NCBI GenBank assembly: GCA_030041095.1
Contig: JASHON010000018.1
Coordinates: 58,149-122,148, forward strand
Reading direction: 5' to 3'
Source of the DNA: Terriglobia bacterium
GTDB taxonomy: Bacteria > Acidobacteriota > Terriglobia > UBA7540
Length of the DNA stretch: 64,000 nucleotides
Both the position numbers and the translations under genes were made by a program. Shown here one piece after another: positions 1 to 8,834 of the stretch. Position 1 is the stretch's first letter, and every line of letters begins with the position of its first letter. The notes beneath the pieces were generated by a model, which did not search any database, was not told where the DNA came from, and worked only from the letters and a program-made list of their open reading frames with translations.

Positions 1-756
1 GGCCTTTGGATCGCCTTGACGTTGATCTTGACCCGCCTTTCTTCCAAGCAGGACGAAACCGCAGACCCTGACCTTGTAAGGAAGATGCGCAACGTAAGCG
101 GGCCTGGTCTCGTGATTTATGGTTTCACGGTTACTTTTGCCGGCTTCGACTGGGTTCTCTCGCTGGAACCTCACTACTTCTCCACGATATACGGGATGAT
201 GTTTGTGATCACGGAAGCCGTCGGGGGTATGTCGTTCATCACGCTTGTGGCCTATTTTCTTTCGCGCCGCGAGCCCTTTTCCGAGATTTTCCGACCGGGT
301 CGTTTTCACGATTTCGGGAATCTGCTCTTCGTGTTCACGATGCTTTGGGCTTATCTATCTTTTTCGCAATACTTGATCACCTGGGCTGGAAACCTTCAAA
401 ATGAGATTCCATGGTACATTTGGCGGACGGATCGCCAGTGGGCTCCGATCGCCCTTGCGTTGGTCATTTTTCACTTCGCTGTACCCTTCCTGCTGCTCCT
501 CCAGCGGTTCGTGACCTTCCGGCGTCGATACCTGGCGTGGGTAGCGGGCTTGCTCTTTGTGATGAGCACCATCGATCTGTTCTGGATTATGGTTCCCTCC
601 TACGAAAAGGCCGGACCGCAGTTTCATTGGACGGACTGGGTGGCGTTGATCGGGCTGGGAGGGATCTTCGTGGGAATATTCGCATCGCAGCTTATGAAAA
701 GGCCCCTGATGCCACTGCACGATCCAAATTTCGCAGGAGTCTTGCAGCATGAATGA
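1..756 (+). CDS. actF: ActF, alternative complex III membrane subunit (5' partial)
   Basis: C-terminal about 250 residues of an ActF-type quinol:electron acceptor oxidoreductase subunit; the frame is open to the window edge, so the start lies upstream. The protein is a polytopic NrfD/PsrC-like inner-membrane subunit of alternative complex III, which oxidises quinol and passes electrons to a cytochrome oxidase. Visible signs are several hydrophobic segments, the family-typical FDWVLSLEPHYFSTIYG stretch, and a tail with MPLHDPN that is usual at ActF C-termini. The stop overlaps the next start by eight bases, so translation is probably coupled. The cytochrome oxidase genes that follow on the same strand fit the usual ACIII-oxidase supercomplex arrangement. 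The assignment rests on recalled family sequence, not on a search. Confidence 0.9.
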   Translation, partial: GLWIALTLILTRLSSKQDETADPDLVRKMRNVSGPGLVIYGFTVTFAGFDWVLSLEPHYFSTIYGMMFVITEAVGGMSFITLVAYFLSRREPFSEIFRPGRFHDFGNLLFVFTMLWAYLSFSQYLITWAGNLQNEIPWYIWRTDRQWAPIALALVIFHFAVPFLLLLQRFVTFRRRYLAWVAGLLFVMSTIDLFWIMVPSYEKAGPQFHWTDWVALIGLGGIFVGIFASQLMKRPLMPLHDPNFAGVLQHE

Positions 757-1231
757 ACAAAGCCATCGCCCCGAGCTGCACGCCTCCCCGAAACATGAGA
801 CGCGGGACGCAGACATTCACAAGCTGATTTTCTTTGGCATTGCTTGTATCGTCCTCATCGGTTTCGGTTTCATCATTACAGAGATCGTCTTTCATGTCTG
901 GGTTGCGCCACGGCCGGTTTCGGCGCCTGTGACGCTGTACGCACAAGGAGGCCAAATCCCCCCGCTTCCGCGGCTCGAGCAGCAACCGGCCGAGACGATC
1001 GAGCCCTATATGCGCAAGGAACACCGTCTCCTGGATACTTATGGCTGGGTCAATCGCCAGGCTGGGATCGTGCGAGTACCGATTCAGCAAGCCATGTCGA
1101 TGCTGCTCCAGCAGGGATTGCCGATGAGGAATCCAAGCCAGGTGACGTATGTGGCCTCAGAGCCTCACACGTTGCCGCGCGGAGACTTCGCGCCACCGGC
1201 GAAAGGCGTTAGGGGCCCTGAAAAACAGTGA
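749..1231 (+). CDS. Small single-pass membrane protein of the ACIII-oxidase cluster
   Basis: A 160-residue protein with one clear transmembrane helix (about residues 25-47) followed by a soluble part rich in Pro and Gln. The segment LLDTYGWVNRQAGIVRVPIQ is the best-ordered portion and resembles small proteins I associate with the gap between actF and the SCO gene in ACIII operons. It starts inside actF (eight-base overlap), which ties its expression to that operon. No catalytic motif or metal-binding cysteine is seen. A role as an assembly or accessory subunit of the ACIII-oxidase supercomplex is inferred from position only. Confidence 0.75.
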   Translation: MNEQSHRPELHASPKHETRDADIHKLIFFGIACIVLIGFGFIITEIVFHVWVAPRPVSAPVTLYAQGGQIPPLPRLEQQPAETIEPYMRKEHRLLDTYGWVNRQAGIVRVPIQQAMSMLLQQGLPMRNPSQVTYVASEPHTLPRGDFAPPAKGVRGPEKQ

Positions 1232-1368
1232 TGCTACGGTAAGATTCAGGAGCGCGAAGCAACGCACGAGGAACGCGACCGGAAGCCCGTGGGAGTCCGA
1301 TTGCGTTTCGCCCGAGGAAGATTGGAACCGGTTGTTCCTGCGGCAACCATGAAAACGAAGGTTCGATT

Positions 1369-2373
1369 ATGAAAGACCGTCGATATTTGACTCGTCACCT
1401 TACTTTCGCCAGACACCGTGTTTCCCTCGTATCTCTTGTGCTGACGCTGACGAGTGTTGCGGCGCTGTTCACTCCGCCACTCGCAGCACGGACTTCGTCT
1501 GACAACATGACCATGCCCCGCGGTGAGTGCCAGATGGAGCCTGATTCGGCGCACGGAATGCCTTCAGGATCCGCGGTCATGCCGGGAGTCCTTCGCGGCG
1601 TGGGCATTACGCAACGGCTTAACGCACAAGTGCCGCTGAACCTTGTCTTTTACGACGAAACGGGCAAGACCGTGACATTGCGCCAGTACTTCGGAAGCAA
1701 GCCTGTGGTGTTGTCGCTAGTGTATTTCACGTGCCCCAACCTCTGTCCCATGATGGAAAATAACCTGTTGCAGACGCTGAGACGTCTAAAGGCGTTCAGC
1801 ATCGGCAAGCAGTTCAGTGTGCTGACGGTGAGTTTCGATCCCCACGATACACCTTACATGGCCATGGACAAGTGGCGAATGTACGTGGGCCTTTATGGTC
1901 GAAACGGCGCAACGCAGGGGTGGCACTTTCTGACGGGGAGCCAGGCTTCGATCACCGCTCTCTGCAACGCCGTGGGATACCACGTTCATTACATACCGCA
2001 GTCCCACCAATTCGCACACGCGATGGGAATCATGGTGTTGACGCCGCAGGGGAAGCTTTCGAGATATTTCTACGGCCTGACCTATCCTCCGGGCGACCTG
2101 CGCCTGGCGTTGGACGAGGCGTCGGGCGGCAAGATCGGTTCCCCGGTTGATGCTCTCCTTTTGTTTTGCTGCTCGTACGACCCGCACACCGGCAAATACG
2201 GGCTGGTGATTTGGCACGTTTTGATGGTCGGCGGCATTCTCACACTGCTCATGATCGCGGGGCTAATCTGGACGCTGCTTCGGTGGGAAAAGAGGCATCC
2301 CAACCCTGCGCCCGGCGAAGTGGCGGCGGCCCTAGAAAATATCTCCCGGCACGAGGTCGCCAGCAGACCGTAG
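1369..2373 (+). CDS. SCO1/SenC-family copper chaperone for cytochrome oxidase
   Basis: A 334-residue thioredoxin-fold SCO protein that would deliver copper to the CuA site of subunit II. It has an N-terminal signal or anchor (about residues 16-40), the copper-binding CPNLC motif (Cys122 and Cys126) and the third ligand His217 in the FAHAMG segment. A C-terminal membrane helix (about 285-304) is an addition to the plain SCO fold; such tails occur in SCO proteins encoded beside oxidases. The N-terminal insert between signal and domain is rich in Met and contains HGM and two further Cys/Met positions, which may help hold copper. It lies directly upstream of coxB, consistent with a role in maturing that subunit. 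Confidence 0.9.
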   Translation: MKDRRYLTRHLTFARHRVSLVSLVLTLTSVAALFTPPLAARTSSDNMTMPRGECQMEPDSAHGMPSGSAVMPGVLRGVGITQRLNAQVPLNLVFYDETGKTVTLRQYFGSKPVVLSLVYFTCPNLCPMMENNLLQTLRRLKAFSIGKQFSVLTVSFDPHDTPYMAMDKWRMYVGLYGRNGATQGWHFLTGSQASITALCNAVGYHVHYIPQSHQFAHAMGIMVLTPQGKLSRYFYGLTYPPGDLRLALDEASGGKIGSPVDALLLFCCSYDPHTGKYGLVIWHVLMVGGILTLLMIAGLIWTLLRWEKRHPNPAPGEVAAALENISRHEVASRP

Positions 2374-2470
2374 GCCGTGAGTTGCATGCCCGCGTGATAG
2401 ACCCGGACTCGAACATTGGCTGGTGTTCGGAATTGAGAATTCAATTTTGATAGGATGATTCAAAAGAATA

Positions 2471-3466
2471 ATGCTCTGGCTGGCCACTTTTATTCCCTTC
2501 TTCGCGCGTGAAGCTTCCAGCGTGGCGCCTAATGTCGACGCCCTCTTTCTCTTCGAGACGGCGGTCACGGTGTTTTTCTCGGCGCTCATCTTCATCCTGA
2601 TGATTGTGTTTGCGGTGAAGTACCGACGCCGTTCGCCGGATGAAGTGCCCGTTCAAATCCACGGCAACATTCCCATGGAGCTCACATGGATCATTATTCC
2701 GGCGATCATTGTGGCGGTGATGTTTGTGTGGGGAGCGAAGCTTTACATTCTGCTGGCGCGGCCGCCTCGTGATGCAGTTCACGTTTACATAGTCGGCAAG
2801 CAATGGATGTGGAAGATTCAGCATCCGGAAGGGGCAGAAGAGATTGATATGCTCCACATTCCGGTCGGGGAACCGATTGAGTGCATTCTCACTTCTCAGG
2901 ACGTAATTCACGATTTTTCAGTGCCGGCGTTCCGTGTTAAGAAGGATGCACTTCCCGACCGTTACACGACGGTGTGGTTCACCGCTGATAAGGTGGGCCG
3001 ATACCCGTTTTATTGCGATCAATACTGCGGGACATTTCACTCACACATGCGTGGATTTGTGGAAGTCATGCGGAGATCGTCCTACGAAACTTGGCTGGCT
3101 GGACAGTCCACGTCCGGAGTGTCGATGCCAGCTGAGGGCGCCAAACTGTATCAGAGTTTTGGCTGTATCCAGTGCCACGGCACAGGCAAGGGTCCATCGT
3201 GGGTCGGACTGTGGGATTCCAAGGTGCACTTGGCAAACGGGCAAGTCGTAGTGGCAGACGGCGCCTACATCCGCAACCACATTCTTGATCCCCGCGATTG
3301 GCACGTGGAAGGATACCCCAACATCATGCCGACGTTCCAAGGCCAGATCACGGAAGAGCAGATTTTCGATCTTATCGCCTATATCAAATCGTTGGCGACA
3401 ACTCCCGGTCCGCAAGGCGTAGCCGTGCCACCGCCGGCGAAGAACGGGGCGTCCACGACGCCATAG
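2471..3466 (+). CDS. coxB: Cytochrome c oxidase subunit II with fused cytochrome c domain
   Basis: A 331-residue caa3-type subunit II. Two N-terminal membrane helices (about 27-50 and 70-92) are followed by the cupredoxin domain with the CuA ligands His147, Cys182, Cys186, His190 and Met193 in [15 protein letters not shown]-terminal class I cytochrome c domain carries the heme motif CIQCH (232-236) and a likely distal Met in the NIMPTF segment. The subunit therefore accepts electrons through its own heme c, passes them to CuA and on to subunit I. It is followed within 15 bases by coxA. The ATG at 2471 is the only start that leaves the first helix intact. Confidence 0.95.
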   Translation: MLWLATFIPFFAREASSVAPNVDALFLFETAVTVFFSALIFILMIVFAVKYRRRSPDEVPVQIHGNIPMELTWIIIPAIIVAVMFVWGAKLYILLARPPRDAVHVYIVGKQWMWKIQHPEGAEEIDMLHIPVGEPIECILTSQDVIHDFSVPAFRVKKDALPDRYTTVWFTADKVGRYPFYCDQYCGTFHSHMRGFVEVMRRSSYETWLAGQSTSGVSMPAEGAKLYQSFGCIQCHGTGKGPSWVGLWDSKVHLANGQVVVADGAYIRNHILDPRDWHVEGYPNIMPTFQGQITEEQIFDLIAYIKSLATTPGPQGVAVPPPAKNGASTTP

Positions 3467-3480
3467 AGGAGAAGCAAGGA

Positions 3481-5133
3481 ATGGGTACAGGAAACTCGAT
3501 AGCGCTCTCCAAGCCGGGTGAGGAATATCGTGTCCATTATTTGAACGCAAAATACGGTATCAAGTCCTGGCTTCTGACCACTGACCACAAGCGGATTGCC
3601 TGGCTCTATTTTATTTCCACGAGCTTCTTTTTCGTGATTGGCGGGCTGGCTGCCACTTTCATGCGGCTCAACCTGGTCTCGCCGCAAGGAGCGCTCGTCC
3701 AACCTGCGACCTACAACAAGCTGTTCACCATGCACGGCACCATCATGATTTTCTTCTTCCTCGCGCCGGCCGTGCCCACAGTGCTGGGAAACTTCCTGAT
3801 TCCGATGATGATCGGGGCGCGGGACGTTGCGTTCCCCAAGCTGAACCTGCTCAGTTGGTACATTTTCATCACCGCCGGCGCGACATTTCTTTGGTGTGCG
3901 ATTTCCGGGGGCGTGGCGACGGGCTGGACGTTCTACACGCCACTCAGCAGCACCTATACCAACACGCATGTGATATCGGCGGCGATGGCCGTGTTCATCT
4001 CCGGCTTCTCGTCGATCCTGACCGGATTGAATTTCATTGTTACCATTCACAAGATGCGGGCTCCGGGTATGACGTGGTTTCGTCTTCCGCTTTTTATCTG
4101 GGCTCTGTACGCGACTAGTATTATCTTCATCCTGGCCATGCCCGTCATCGCGATTACGATGGCACTGCTCGTCGTGGAGCGCATCTTCCACGTGGGCATC
4201 TTCGATCCGGCCCTGGGAGGCGACCCCGTCCTCTTTCAACATCTCTTCTGGTTTTTCGGTCATCCCGAAGTCTACATTCTCATTCTCCCCTCGCTCGGGG
4301 TGATCAGCGAACTGATTGCCGCTTTTTCGCGGCGGCGTGTTTTCGGCTACGAATTTGTGGCTTTTTCGAGCTTCGCCATTGCGTTCATCTCGTTTCTGGT
4401 GTGGGGGCACCATATGTTCGTTTCCGGCCAGTCCATTTACGCGGGCATTTTCTTCTCCGCGATGACCATGGCGGTGGCCATACCGTCTGCCGTGAAGGTT
4501 TTCAACTGGATCGCCACGCTCTACAAGGGATCCGTAGCCCTCGACGCTCCCATGCTTTACGCGCTGGGTTTCATCGGGTTATTCACCATCGGCGGCCTGA
4601 CGGGACTCTACCTCGCCTCGACCGGCCTGGACATATTCCTCCACGACACTTATTTCGTGGTCGCACATTTTCACTACATCATGGTCGGGGGCGCGATCAT
4701 GGGCTACATGGGCGGCCTGCATTATTGGTGGCCTAAAATGACGGGCAAGCGTTATCCCGAGCATTGGGCGCGGGTTGCGGCCCTCATTATCTTCATCGGT
4801 TTCAATCTAACGTTTGGGCCGCAATTCATCCTGGGCGTTGAGGGTATGCCCCGGCGGTACGCTACCTATCCCCCGAAGTTCCAGTTCTTGAACATTATGT
4901 CGAGCGCAGGCGCTTCGATCCTTGCCGTAGGTTATTTGCTGCCTGCGATTTATCTGCTTTGGTCTATAAAGTACGGCCCGGCCGCCGGACCTAATCCGTG
5001 GGGAGCCAAAGGGTTGGAATGGACGACGGCTTCGCCTCCGCCAGTCCACAATTTTGATGTGATACCGATCGTAACCGAAGAGGCGTACGCTTACGGACAT
5101 GAGCCTGCGGTTGTGGGATCTGCAGCCTCGTAG
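3481..5133 (+). CDS. coxA: Cytochrome c oxidase subunit I (A1-type heme-copper oxidase)
   Basis: A 550-residue catalytic subunit with about twelve membrane helices. It carries the low-spin heme ligand in TMHGTIM, the CuB His/Tyr site in [11 protein letters not shown], the paired CuB histidines in WGHHMF, and the heme a3/heme a ligands in [12 protein letters not shown]. The Glu in GHPEVY places it in the A1 class, whose D-channel ends at that residue. It reduces O2 to water and pumps protons. I start it at ATG 3481, which follows AGGAGAAGCAAGGA; a longer open frame from 3298 runs through the end of coxB and is not used. Confidence 0.96.
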   Translation: MGTGNSIALSKPGEEYRVHYLNAKYGIKSWLLTTDHKRIAWLYFISTSFFFVIGGLAATFMRLNLVSPQGALVQPATYNKLFTMHGTIMIFFFLAPAVPTVLGNFLIPMMIGARDVAFPKLNLLSWYIFITAGATFLWCAISGGVATGWTFYTPLSSTYTNTHVISAAMAVFISGFSSILTGLNFIVTIHKMRAPGMTWFRLPLFIWALYATSIIFILAMPVIAITMALLVVERIFHVGIFDPALGGDPVLFQHLFWFFGHPEVYILILPSLGVISELIAAFSRRRVFGYEFVAFSSFAIAFISFLVWGHHMFVSGQSIYAGIFFSAMTMAVAIPSAVKVFNWIATLYKGSVALDAPMLYALGFIGLFTIGGLTGLYLASTGLDIFLHDTYFVVAHFHYIMVGGAIMGYMGGLHYWWPKMTGKRYPEHWARVAALIIFIGFNLTFGPQFILGVEGMPRRYATYPPKFQFLNIMSSAGASILAVGYLLPAIYLLWSIKYGPAAGPNPWGAKGLEWTTASPPPVHNFDVIPIVTEEAYAYGHEPAVVGSAAS

Positions 5134-5226
5134 CAGGAGGCTGAGATTCTGATTCAAGTGGCGTAAGCGCAGGTCTCAATGCTGTCCGGTTTGACCTGAT
5201 CGATCGAGAAGCCAAGGAGGAGATGT

Positions 5227-5904
5227 TTGGCTAACGAACAAGTGACTGTCGCGGAGGAACACCGCGGGTTGGTCAAAGAACAGTTCGACGATTCGCTGCA
5301 GCAATATCAGGCGTCCAACCTGGGCATGTGGCTGTTTCTGGCGACGGAAGTGCTGTTCTTCGGTGGACTTCTCGCCAGTCTCACCATTTACCGTTACCAA
5401 TATTTCCATGCGTTTGCGATTGGCAGCCACTTCCTCAGCGTGTTCTGGGGTGGGACGAATACCGCCGTTCTGATTTGCAGCAGCCTGACGATGGCTCTGG
5501 CGGTAAGGGCCGCGCAACTCAGCAAGAGGAAAGATTTAATCGTCTTTCTAGTGTTCACACTCTGCCTGGGCATTCTCTTTTTGTTCATCAAGTTTGGTGA
5601 GGAGTGGCACCACGAGTATCTGGAGGGGTTGGCCCCGGGAGTCAATTTCACCTACCATGGCCCACACGCTCCTCACGTCGAGCTCTTCATGTTCTTTTAT
5701 TTTGCTCTGACCGGCCTTCACGCCTTGCATATGATTGTGGGTTGTGGCATTCTCATCACGCTCATCATTCTCGCAGCGCGCAACCGGTTCAAGGAACATT
5801 TCACGCCGGTAGAGATTGCGGGCCTTTATTGGCATTTCGTCGACATTGTTTGGATCTTTCTTTATCCGCTGCTTTATCTGCTCGGAGGGCGTTTCGGACA
5901 TTAA
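5227..5904 (+). CDS. coxC: Cytochrome c oxidase subunit III
   Basis: A 225-residue polytopic subunit III, the seven-helix accessory subunit that stabilises proton uptake by subunit I. It shows the family segments LGMWLFLATEVLFFGGL near the N-terminus, FYFALTGLHALHM near residue 155, and YWHFVDIVWIFLYPLLYL at the C-terminus. The start is TTG at 5227, six bases after a strong AAGGAGG (5214-5220); no ATG in frame fits better. It sits between coxA and coxD in one operon. Confidence 0.94.
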   Translation: MANEQVTVAEEHRGLVKEQFDDSLQQYQASNLGMWLFLATEVLFFGGLLASLTIYRYQYFHAFAIGSHFLSVFWGGTNTAVLICSSLTMALAVRAAQLSKRKDLIVFLVFTLCLGILFLFIKFGEEWHHEYLEGLAPGVNFTYHGPHAPHVELFMFFYFALTGLHALHMIVGCGILITLIILAARNRFKEHFTPVEIAGLYWHFVDIVWIFLYPLLYLLGGRFGH

Positions 5905-5905
5905 C

Positions 5906-6274
5906 ATGACACAAGAGGCGCCAAGTTCGCCATCTGCCACAGCAGGATTTGCTCATATTGAGCGTAAGAGACTCTATATTGCAATCTGGATCACACTGCT
6001 TTGTCTTACCGCGCTCACCACGGCCGTGGCCTATGTTGATCTGGGCGGAGCCTGGAATACGGTTGTGGCCCTCCTGATTGCTGTGGGCAAGGCCTCGATC
6101 GTCGTGCTGTTCTTCATGCACGTTCGCCATGTGATCGAGCGAATGATTCGCGTGGTCATTGTGGCTGCCATCTTCTTCCTCGCCTTGCTCATCATAATCA
6201 CCGTCGCCGACATCGCCACGCGCGGCATGCTCTCCTCGCCGCACTGGCTCACGCCGTCGTTCTTCTTGTGGTAA
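5906..6274 (+). CDS. coxD: Cytochrome c oxidase subunit IV family protein
   Basis: A 122-residue protein with three predicted membrane helices (about 25-45, 53-75, 84-107). The middle part, with KASIVVLFFMHVRH, matches the prokaryotic subunit IV family (CoxD/CtaF type), whose role is structural or in assembly of the oxidase. ATG 5906 lies one base after the coxC stop; a longer in-frame opening from 5816 would overlap coxC and is unlikely. It is the last gene of the respiratory operon and converges with the radical SAM gene only 16 bases away. Confidence 0.88.
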   Translation: MTQEAPSSPSATAGFAHIERKRLYIAIWITLLCLTALTTAVAYVDLGGAWNTVVALLIAVGKASIVVLFFMHVRHVIERMIRVVIVAAIFFLALLIIITVADIATRGMLSSPHWLTPSFFLW

Positions 6275-6290
6275 GGTCCGAGGCGCTCTC

Positions 6291-7316
6291 TTACGACATA
6301 CGGAGGAAATTGAGGGCGGATTTCCAGGCCAGCGAAGGGCCGTTGGCGAATGCGCTCACCTCATACGCGCACCCAATCTTGCACCCCTTGCAAAAATCCC
6401 ACATGGTTTTTTCCTGCGCAATAAGCTGACGAGCCGCTTCCGACGCGAAAATCTCCTTCAGTGGAGCTTGAGACTGGTGAAGCGTCTTGAACGCGCAAGG
6501 CAGATGGATGGCGCCGTCCGGCTTCATCGAGACCAGCCTGGAGGGGTGCCGGCAGGGAAATTCCGGGCGAAAACCACCGTGGCGATAGAAAGGATAATAG
6601 TTCGCGTAAAAGCGAACGTTCTTAGGATAGGATGCGCGGAGTTGGTGCAATGCGTTCTCCACGCGGTCGATCTCTTTGCCGTGCAGTTCCACATCCGGCA
6701 GAAGCTCCCCTCCCCGCATGACATTGTGAACCGCTTCAGGGTGCAATACCAGGCGCCGCTCGCGGCAGAATTGCGCCAGTTCGGCAAGATCATCGAGATT
6801 TTCCAAATTGACAGCCGCATTGATCTGGGTTGTAAACGGCTTGCGCCGCGACAGAACGAATTCCAGGTTTTCGATGATTTTCGGAAGGCCGTTGAGGCCA
6901 CGCCGCTTGGCGAACCGCTCCGGATTGAGAGAGTCGATGGAAACTTCGAGCATGTCAAGACGCGCCACGCCGTCCGCGTATTTTCGGATCAGCAAGCCGT
7001 TCGAAGGCATTGAGGTCCACATGCCTTTGTCCGCCGCGTAGGCGATGTAGTCCACGGTGTTTCGGTTCAGCAAAGGCTCGCCACCCGAAAAACTAAGAGC
7101 AAAGATCCCCAGATCACAGAATTCATCGATTCTCCTGAAAATGCGGTCGCGAGCGGCGCGCGTCTGCAGGTCGTTGAATTTGCCCTCCTCGCCAAAAATG
7201 CAATATTCGCAAAACATATTGCACATCAGCGTGGTTTCAAACATCACCATGTAAGGCAACCCAAAGCCTGAGAAGGCCTGCTTGAGGGCGGACGTCACGA
7301 TGTAGGAGATTTTCAT
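6291..7316 (-). CDS. Radical SAM protein with C-terminal SPASM-like cysteine cluster
   Basis: A 341-residue radical SAM enzyme. The Cx3Cx2C cluster motif CNMFCEYC (Cys32, 36, 39) binds the catalytic 4Fe-4S cluster; SFSGGEPLL is the SAM-binding GGE motif. The C-terminal part has further cysteines (FPCRHP, LPCAF, FCKGCKIGC), which suggests auxiliary Fe-S clusters as in SPASM/Twitch enzymes. The substrate is unknown; HpnH-like and peptide-modifying enzymes share this layout. Its ATG overlaps the TGA of the sigma-54 regulator gene (ATGA), so the two are translationally coupled and the enzyme is probably part of the output or signal chain of the two-component system. Confidence 0.85.
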   Translation of the reverse strand: MKISYIVTSALKQAFSGFGLPYMVMFETTLMCNMFCEYCIFGEEGKFNDLQTRAARDRIFRRIDEFCDLGIFALSFSGGEPLLNRNTVDYIAYAADKGMWTSMPSNGLLIRKYADGVARLDMLEVSIDSLNPERFAKRRGLNGLPKIIENLEFVLSRRKPFTTQINAAVNLENLDDLAELAQFCRERRLVLHPEAVHNVMRGGELLPDVELHGKEIDRVENALHQLRASYPKNVRFYANYYPFYRHGGFRPEFPCRHPSRLVSMKPDGAIHLPCAFKTLHQSQAPLKEIFASEAARQLIAQEKTMWDFCKGCKIGCAYEVSAFANGPSLAWKSALNFLRMS

Positions 7317-8686
7317 CGAATCGGCAGTTTGAAGCGCTGGGCCATGCGATAGAGAGTTTTACGGTCAATTCCCAGGATGCCCGCGGCCCTGGCTTTGTTA
7401 TCTCCCGTCACTTTGAGTACGTGAAGCAGATAGCGCTTGGCCAGCTCATCGAGCGAAGGCAGATCGGCATGAAGCCTGGCAAGCCCGTTCCCGTCGCGTG
7501 CCTCTCCCTTAATCTTACACGGCAAGTCCTCGGGCGTAATCACACCGGAGCGGTTGAGAGCCGCTGCAGCTTCCAAAGCGTTTTCAAGCTCTCGCACGTT
7601 TCCAGGCCAGTCATAGCTGAGCAGCGCAGAAAGCGCCTGGCTGGAAAGTGAGTAGGCCTGCCCGCGGTCGCGCCCCAGACGCTTCAGGAAATACTCTACC
7701 AACAAGGGAATATCTTCCGAGCGCTCGCGCAGAGGCGGGATGCTGATTTCGACGACGCGAAGCCGGTAGTAAAGGTCTGCGCGGAACCTTCCTTCATCCA
7801 CAAGCTGGCCCAACACGCGATTGCTGGCGGCTATGAATCGCAAATCAATCTTCAGCACCTGGTTGCTGCCGATTCGCCGCACTTCCTGCTCCTCGATGGC
7901 TCGCAACAACCTCACTTGGAGCGCCGGACTCATTTCGGAAACTTCGTCGAGAAACACAGAGCCACCGCTCGCCTCTTCCAGGATACCTCGCTTGTTGTCG
8001 GTCGCTCCTGTAAAGGACCCTCGGACGTGTCCAAAGAGCTCCGTCTCAAGCAGCGACTCGGTGAGCGCGCCGCAGTTGACGGCGAAAAACCGCTGCCGGG
8101 CGCGAGGTCCGTTGTGATGGATCGCCTTGGCCACCAGCTCTTTGCCGGTTCCACTTTCGCCGTAGATGAGCACCGTGGACCGCGAATCGGAAACCATGGC
8201 GATCTTCTTGTAGATTTCCAGCATGCCGGCGCTGCGGCCCACCAGGCTCGAAAGCTGCACCTGGCTTCCAAGCTGCCTCTTCAGGTTGCGGTTCTCTCGA
8301 ACCAGGCTGCGGTTTTCAAGCGCCCGGCTAACCTGAAGCAGCACCTCGTCGATCTTGAAAGGCTTCGAGATATAGTCAAAAGCTCCCGCTTTCACCGCCT
8401 CGATGGCAGTCTCCATCGAACCAAAAGCAGTGATCAAAATTACTTCAGATTCCGGTTGAATCGTTTTATATGCCTTGAGCACATCGAGGCCGTTCACGCT
8501 GGGCCCAAGTCTCATGTCACTGATGATGATATCGAAGCATTCCTGCTCGCCAATCTTGAGAGCTTCCTCGCCGCTGCCGGAGGTGAAAACCCGGTAACCC
8601 TCTTCGCCCAAAACCTCTTGAAGCAAGTCCTGCGTGTCCGGATCGTCATCGACGACGAGAATGTTCACTTTTCCTGTTTCGGCCAT
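7313..8686 (-). CDS. Sigma-54-dependent response regulator (NtrC/AtoC family)
   Basis: A 457-residue regulator with three domains: receiver (1-120, phosphoacceptor Asp57 in IISDMRL), AAA+ sigma-54 activator (about 145-380, Walker A GESGTGKE at 176-183) and a C-terminal Fis-type helix-turn-helix (about 415-455, NKARAAGILGIDRKTLYRM). The sigma-54 contact loop reads GSFTGA (223-228) instead of the usual GAFTGA, a mild change that normally keeps function. ATG 8686 gives a standard receiver N-terminus; the frame stays open to 8914 but that extension is low-complexity and overlaps the kinase gene. Partner is the histidine kinase just upstream. Confidence 0.94.
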   Translation of the reverse strand: MAETGKVNILVVDDDPDTQDLLQEVLGEEGYRVFTSGSGEEALKIGEQECFDIIISDMRLGPSVNGLDVLKAYKTIQPESEVILITAFGSMETAIEAVKAGAFDYISKPFKIDEVLLQVSRALENRSLVRENRNLKRQLGSQVQLSSLVGRSAGMLEIYKKIAMVSDSRSTVLIYGESGTGKELVAKAIHHNGPRARQRFFAVNCGALTESLLETELFGHVRGSFTGATDNKRGILEEASGGSVFLDEVSEMSPALQVRLLRAIEEQEVRRIGSNQVLKIDLRFIAASNRVLGQLVDEGRFRADLYYRLRVVEISIPPLRERSEDIPLLVEYFLKRLGRDRGQAYSLSSQALSALLSYDWPGNVRELENALEAAAALNRSGVITPEDLPCKIKGEARDGNGLARLHADLPSLDELAKRYLLHVLKVTGDNKARAAGILGIDRKTLYRMAQRFKLPIR

Positions 8687-8834
8687 CTTTACTCTAAATC
8701 CGGGATCAGCATGCTCTTGACTGTCTTTTGCAGGCGGCAAGGCGATCCCCGGAGAAGATACCTCACTTCGCCTCTCGCTTGCCGGGGCTCGGTGAACGTG
8801 CCCGCTAGTTCTCACCGCGCGCCCAGCAGCCTCG

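Noticed and set aside
3298..3480. N-terminal extension of CoxA
   Set aside because: It overlaps the coded end of CoxB in another frame; ATG 3481 has a good ribosome site and the right N-terminus.
3379..4413. Long minus-strand open frame opposite coxA
   Set aside because: Charged, low-complexity translation lying antisense to a certain gene; an effect of high GC.
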